In this document: positions 63,642 to 64,000 of the stretch, one piece after another
How the letters are laid out: the number at the start of each line of letters is the position of its first letter
How positions within the stretch are numbered: the first letter of the stretch is position 1
From: Arhodomonas aquaeolei DSM 8974
GTDB taxonomy: Bacteria; Pseudomonadota; Gammaproteobacteria; Nitrococcales; Nitrococcaceae
Assembly: GCF_000374645.1 (NCBI RefSeq)
Contig: NZ_KB894815.1
Coordinates: 21,911-85,910 of the forward strand
Length of the DNA stretch: 64,000 nucleotides
Reading direction: 5' to 3'
Translations under genes and position numbers: made by a program
Notes under the pieces: generated by a model
Told to the model about the DNA's origin: nothing
Database searches by the model: none
The model's input: only the letters and a program-made list of their open reading frames with translations

Positions 63642-64000
63642 TCCACGGCAATAGACGTTTCCTGCTGGCCGGGCTGGGGGTATCCCTGGCCGCGCACGCC
63701 CTCCTCCTTTGGGGGCTGTGGCGTGTGCCCGTGGGCGGCGGCGGTGGCGGTGGTGCCGGCGGTGGTGGCGGCGGCCCCGTCACCCTCGAACTGGCGATGG
63801 TCGGTGACGGCGGGCCCCGCAAGGGCGGCGCCGTGGAACAGGCATCGCCCGAGGATGCGCAGCCACAGGGCCCCCCGGCGGAGGCGATGGCGAAGGTCGC
63901 ACCCGAGCCTGAGCCGAAGCCTGAGCCGAAGCCTGAGCCGAAGCCTGAGCCGAAGCCTGAGCCGAAGCCTGAGCCGAAGCCTGAGCCGAAGCCTGAGCCG
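63638..64000 (+). CDS. tonB: TonB energy-transducing protein (3' truncated by window edge)
   Basis: The first 121 residues are visible: an N-terminal anchor helix (LLAGLGVSLAAHALLLWGLW, with the conserved His), a glycine-rich segment (VGGGGGGGAGGGGGGP) and the start of a Pro-Glu-Pro-Lys spacer that spans the periplasm. The C-terminal receptor-binding domain lies beyond the window. The ATGA overlap with the second exbD marks a coupled operon. The extreme Gly run directly after the helix is unusual for TonB. Confidence 0.9.
   Translation, partial: MIHGNRRFLLAGLGVSLAAHALLLWGLWRVPVGGGGGGGAGGGGGGPVTLELAMVGDGGPRKGGAVEQASPEDAQPQGPPAEAMAKVAPEPEPKPEPKPEPKPEPKPEPKPEPKPEPKPEP
63911..64000 (+). repeat. 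12-base tandem repeat encoding Pro-Glu-Pro-Lys in tonB
   Basis: GAGCCGAAGCCT repeats at least seven times without change up to the window edge. Codon choice is identical in each unit, so the array is recent and can vary in length by slippage while staying in frame. Confidence 0.9.

Overview
The window is GC-rich, densely packed bacterial DNA. It carries divergent regulator and target gene pairs, ATGA/GTGA start-stop overlaps, a complete urease operon, NtrC/sigma54 and Fur type sites, and a TonB-ExbBD system. This points to a high-GC gammaproteobacterium, possibly a halophile of the Ectothiorhodospiraceae or Halomonadaceae type. The genus cannot be fixed from the sequence alone. One tRNA gene (Arg-CCG) is present. 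I saw no rRNA, CRISPR array or intact insertion sequence.

1-10.2 kb is a housekeeping and stress mix. It holds the end of a GGDEF protein, a folded 160-base repeat, a chemotaxis receptor, a phospholipid-methyltransferase-like enzyme, a DUF985 cupin, a YqaE/DUF4112 pair, LysE and EamA exporters with a LysR regulator, an aldo/keto reductase, a yeast-type cytosine deaminase, a RES-Xre toxin-antitoxin pair and an acetyltransferase.

10.3-28.0 kb is the most interesting block. A secreted cyclase-fold hydrolase and a divergent LysR regulator precede a long plus-strand catabolic cluster. In order it contains a LivKHMGF-type ABC importer, an aldehyde dehydrogenase, an SDR, an orphan SdhA-like flavoprotein, a cysteine-dioxygenase-like thiol dioxygenase, a four-domain rhodanese with one reactive cysteine, an acyl-CoA dehydrogenase, a CaiB-type CoA-transferase, a MaoC hydratase and a CitE-like lyase. 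The last four match the gene types of bacterial itaconate / C5-dicarboxylate degradation. The thiol dioxygenase and rhodanese suggest an organosulfur substrate, so the block may degrade a sulfur-substituted branched dicarboxylate. Two copies of an intergenic hairpin element with a conserved core and differing self-complementary arms flank the SDR gene.

28.0-35.4 kb carries a two-component system divergent from a PepSY/cytochrome b pair, a PAS-GGDEF protein, an outer-membrane barrel, tRNA-Arg and a membrane-anchored cytochrome c5-like protein.

35.4-49 kb looks accessory, with larger gaps and many poorly known proteins: a small membrane protein, a cupredoxin and a His/Met-rich lipoprotein next to an ECF sigma/anti-sigma pair; a secreted protein built of five GGRL repeats; a phosphoesterase with a degenerate first metal motif, translationally coupled to a sodium-solute symporter; an AhpD-like protein; an NrtS-like protein; HD-GYP with a zinc ribbon; DUF3047; a VTT-flavin reductase fusion; and an AraC regulator. 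A CPA2 antiporter follows.

51.2-56.9 kb is a urease operon (hupE/ureJ-D-A-B-C-E-F-G) behind a near-consensus NtrC site and sigma54 promoter. 56.9-64.0 kb is a siderophore-iron module (ABC ATPase, FhuF, AraC regulator, TonB-dependent receptor, ExbB-ExbD-ExbD-TonB) with Fur-like boxes and three AraC-type half-sites.
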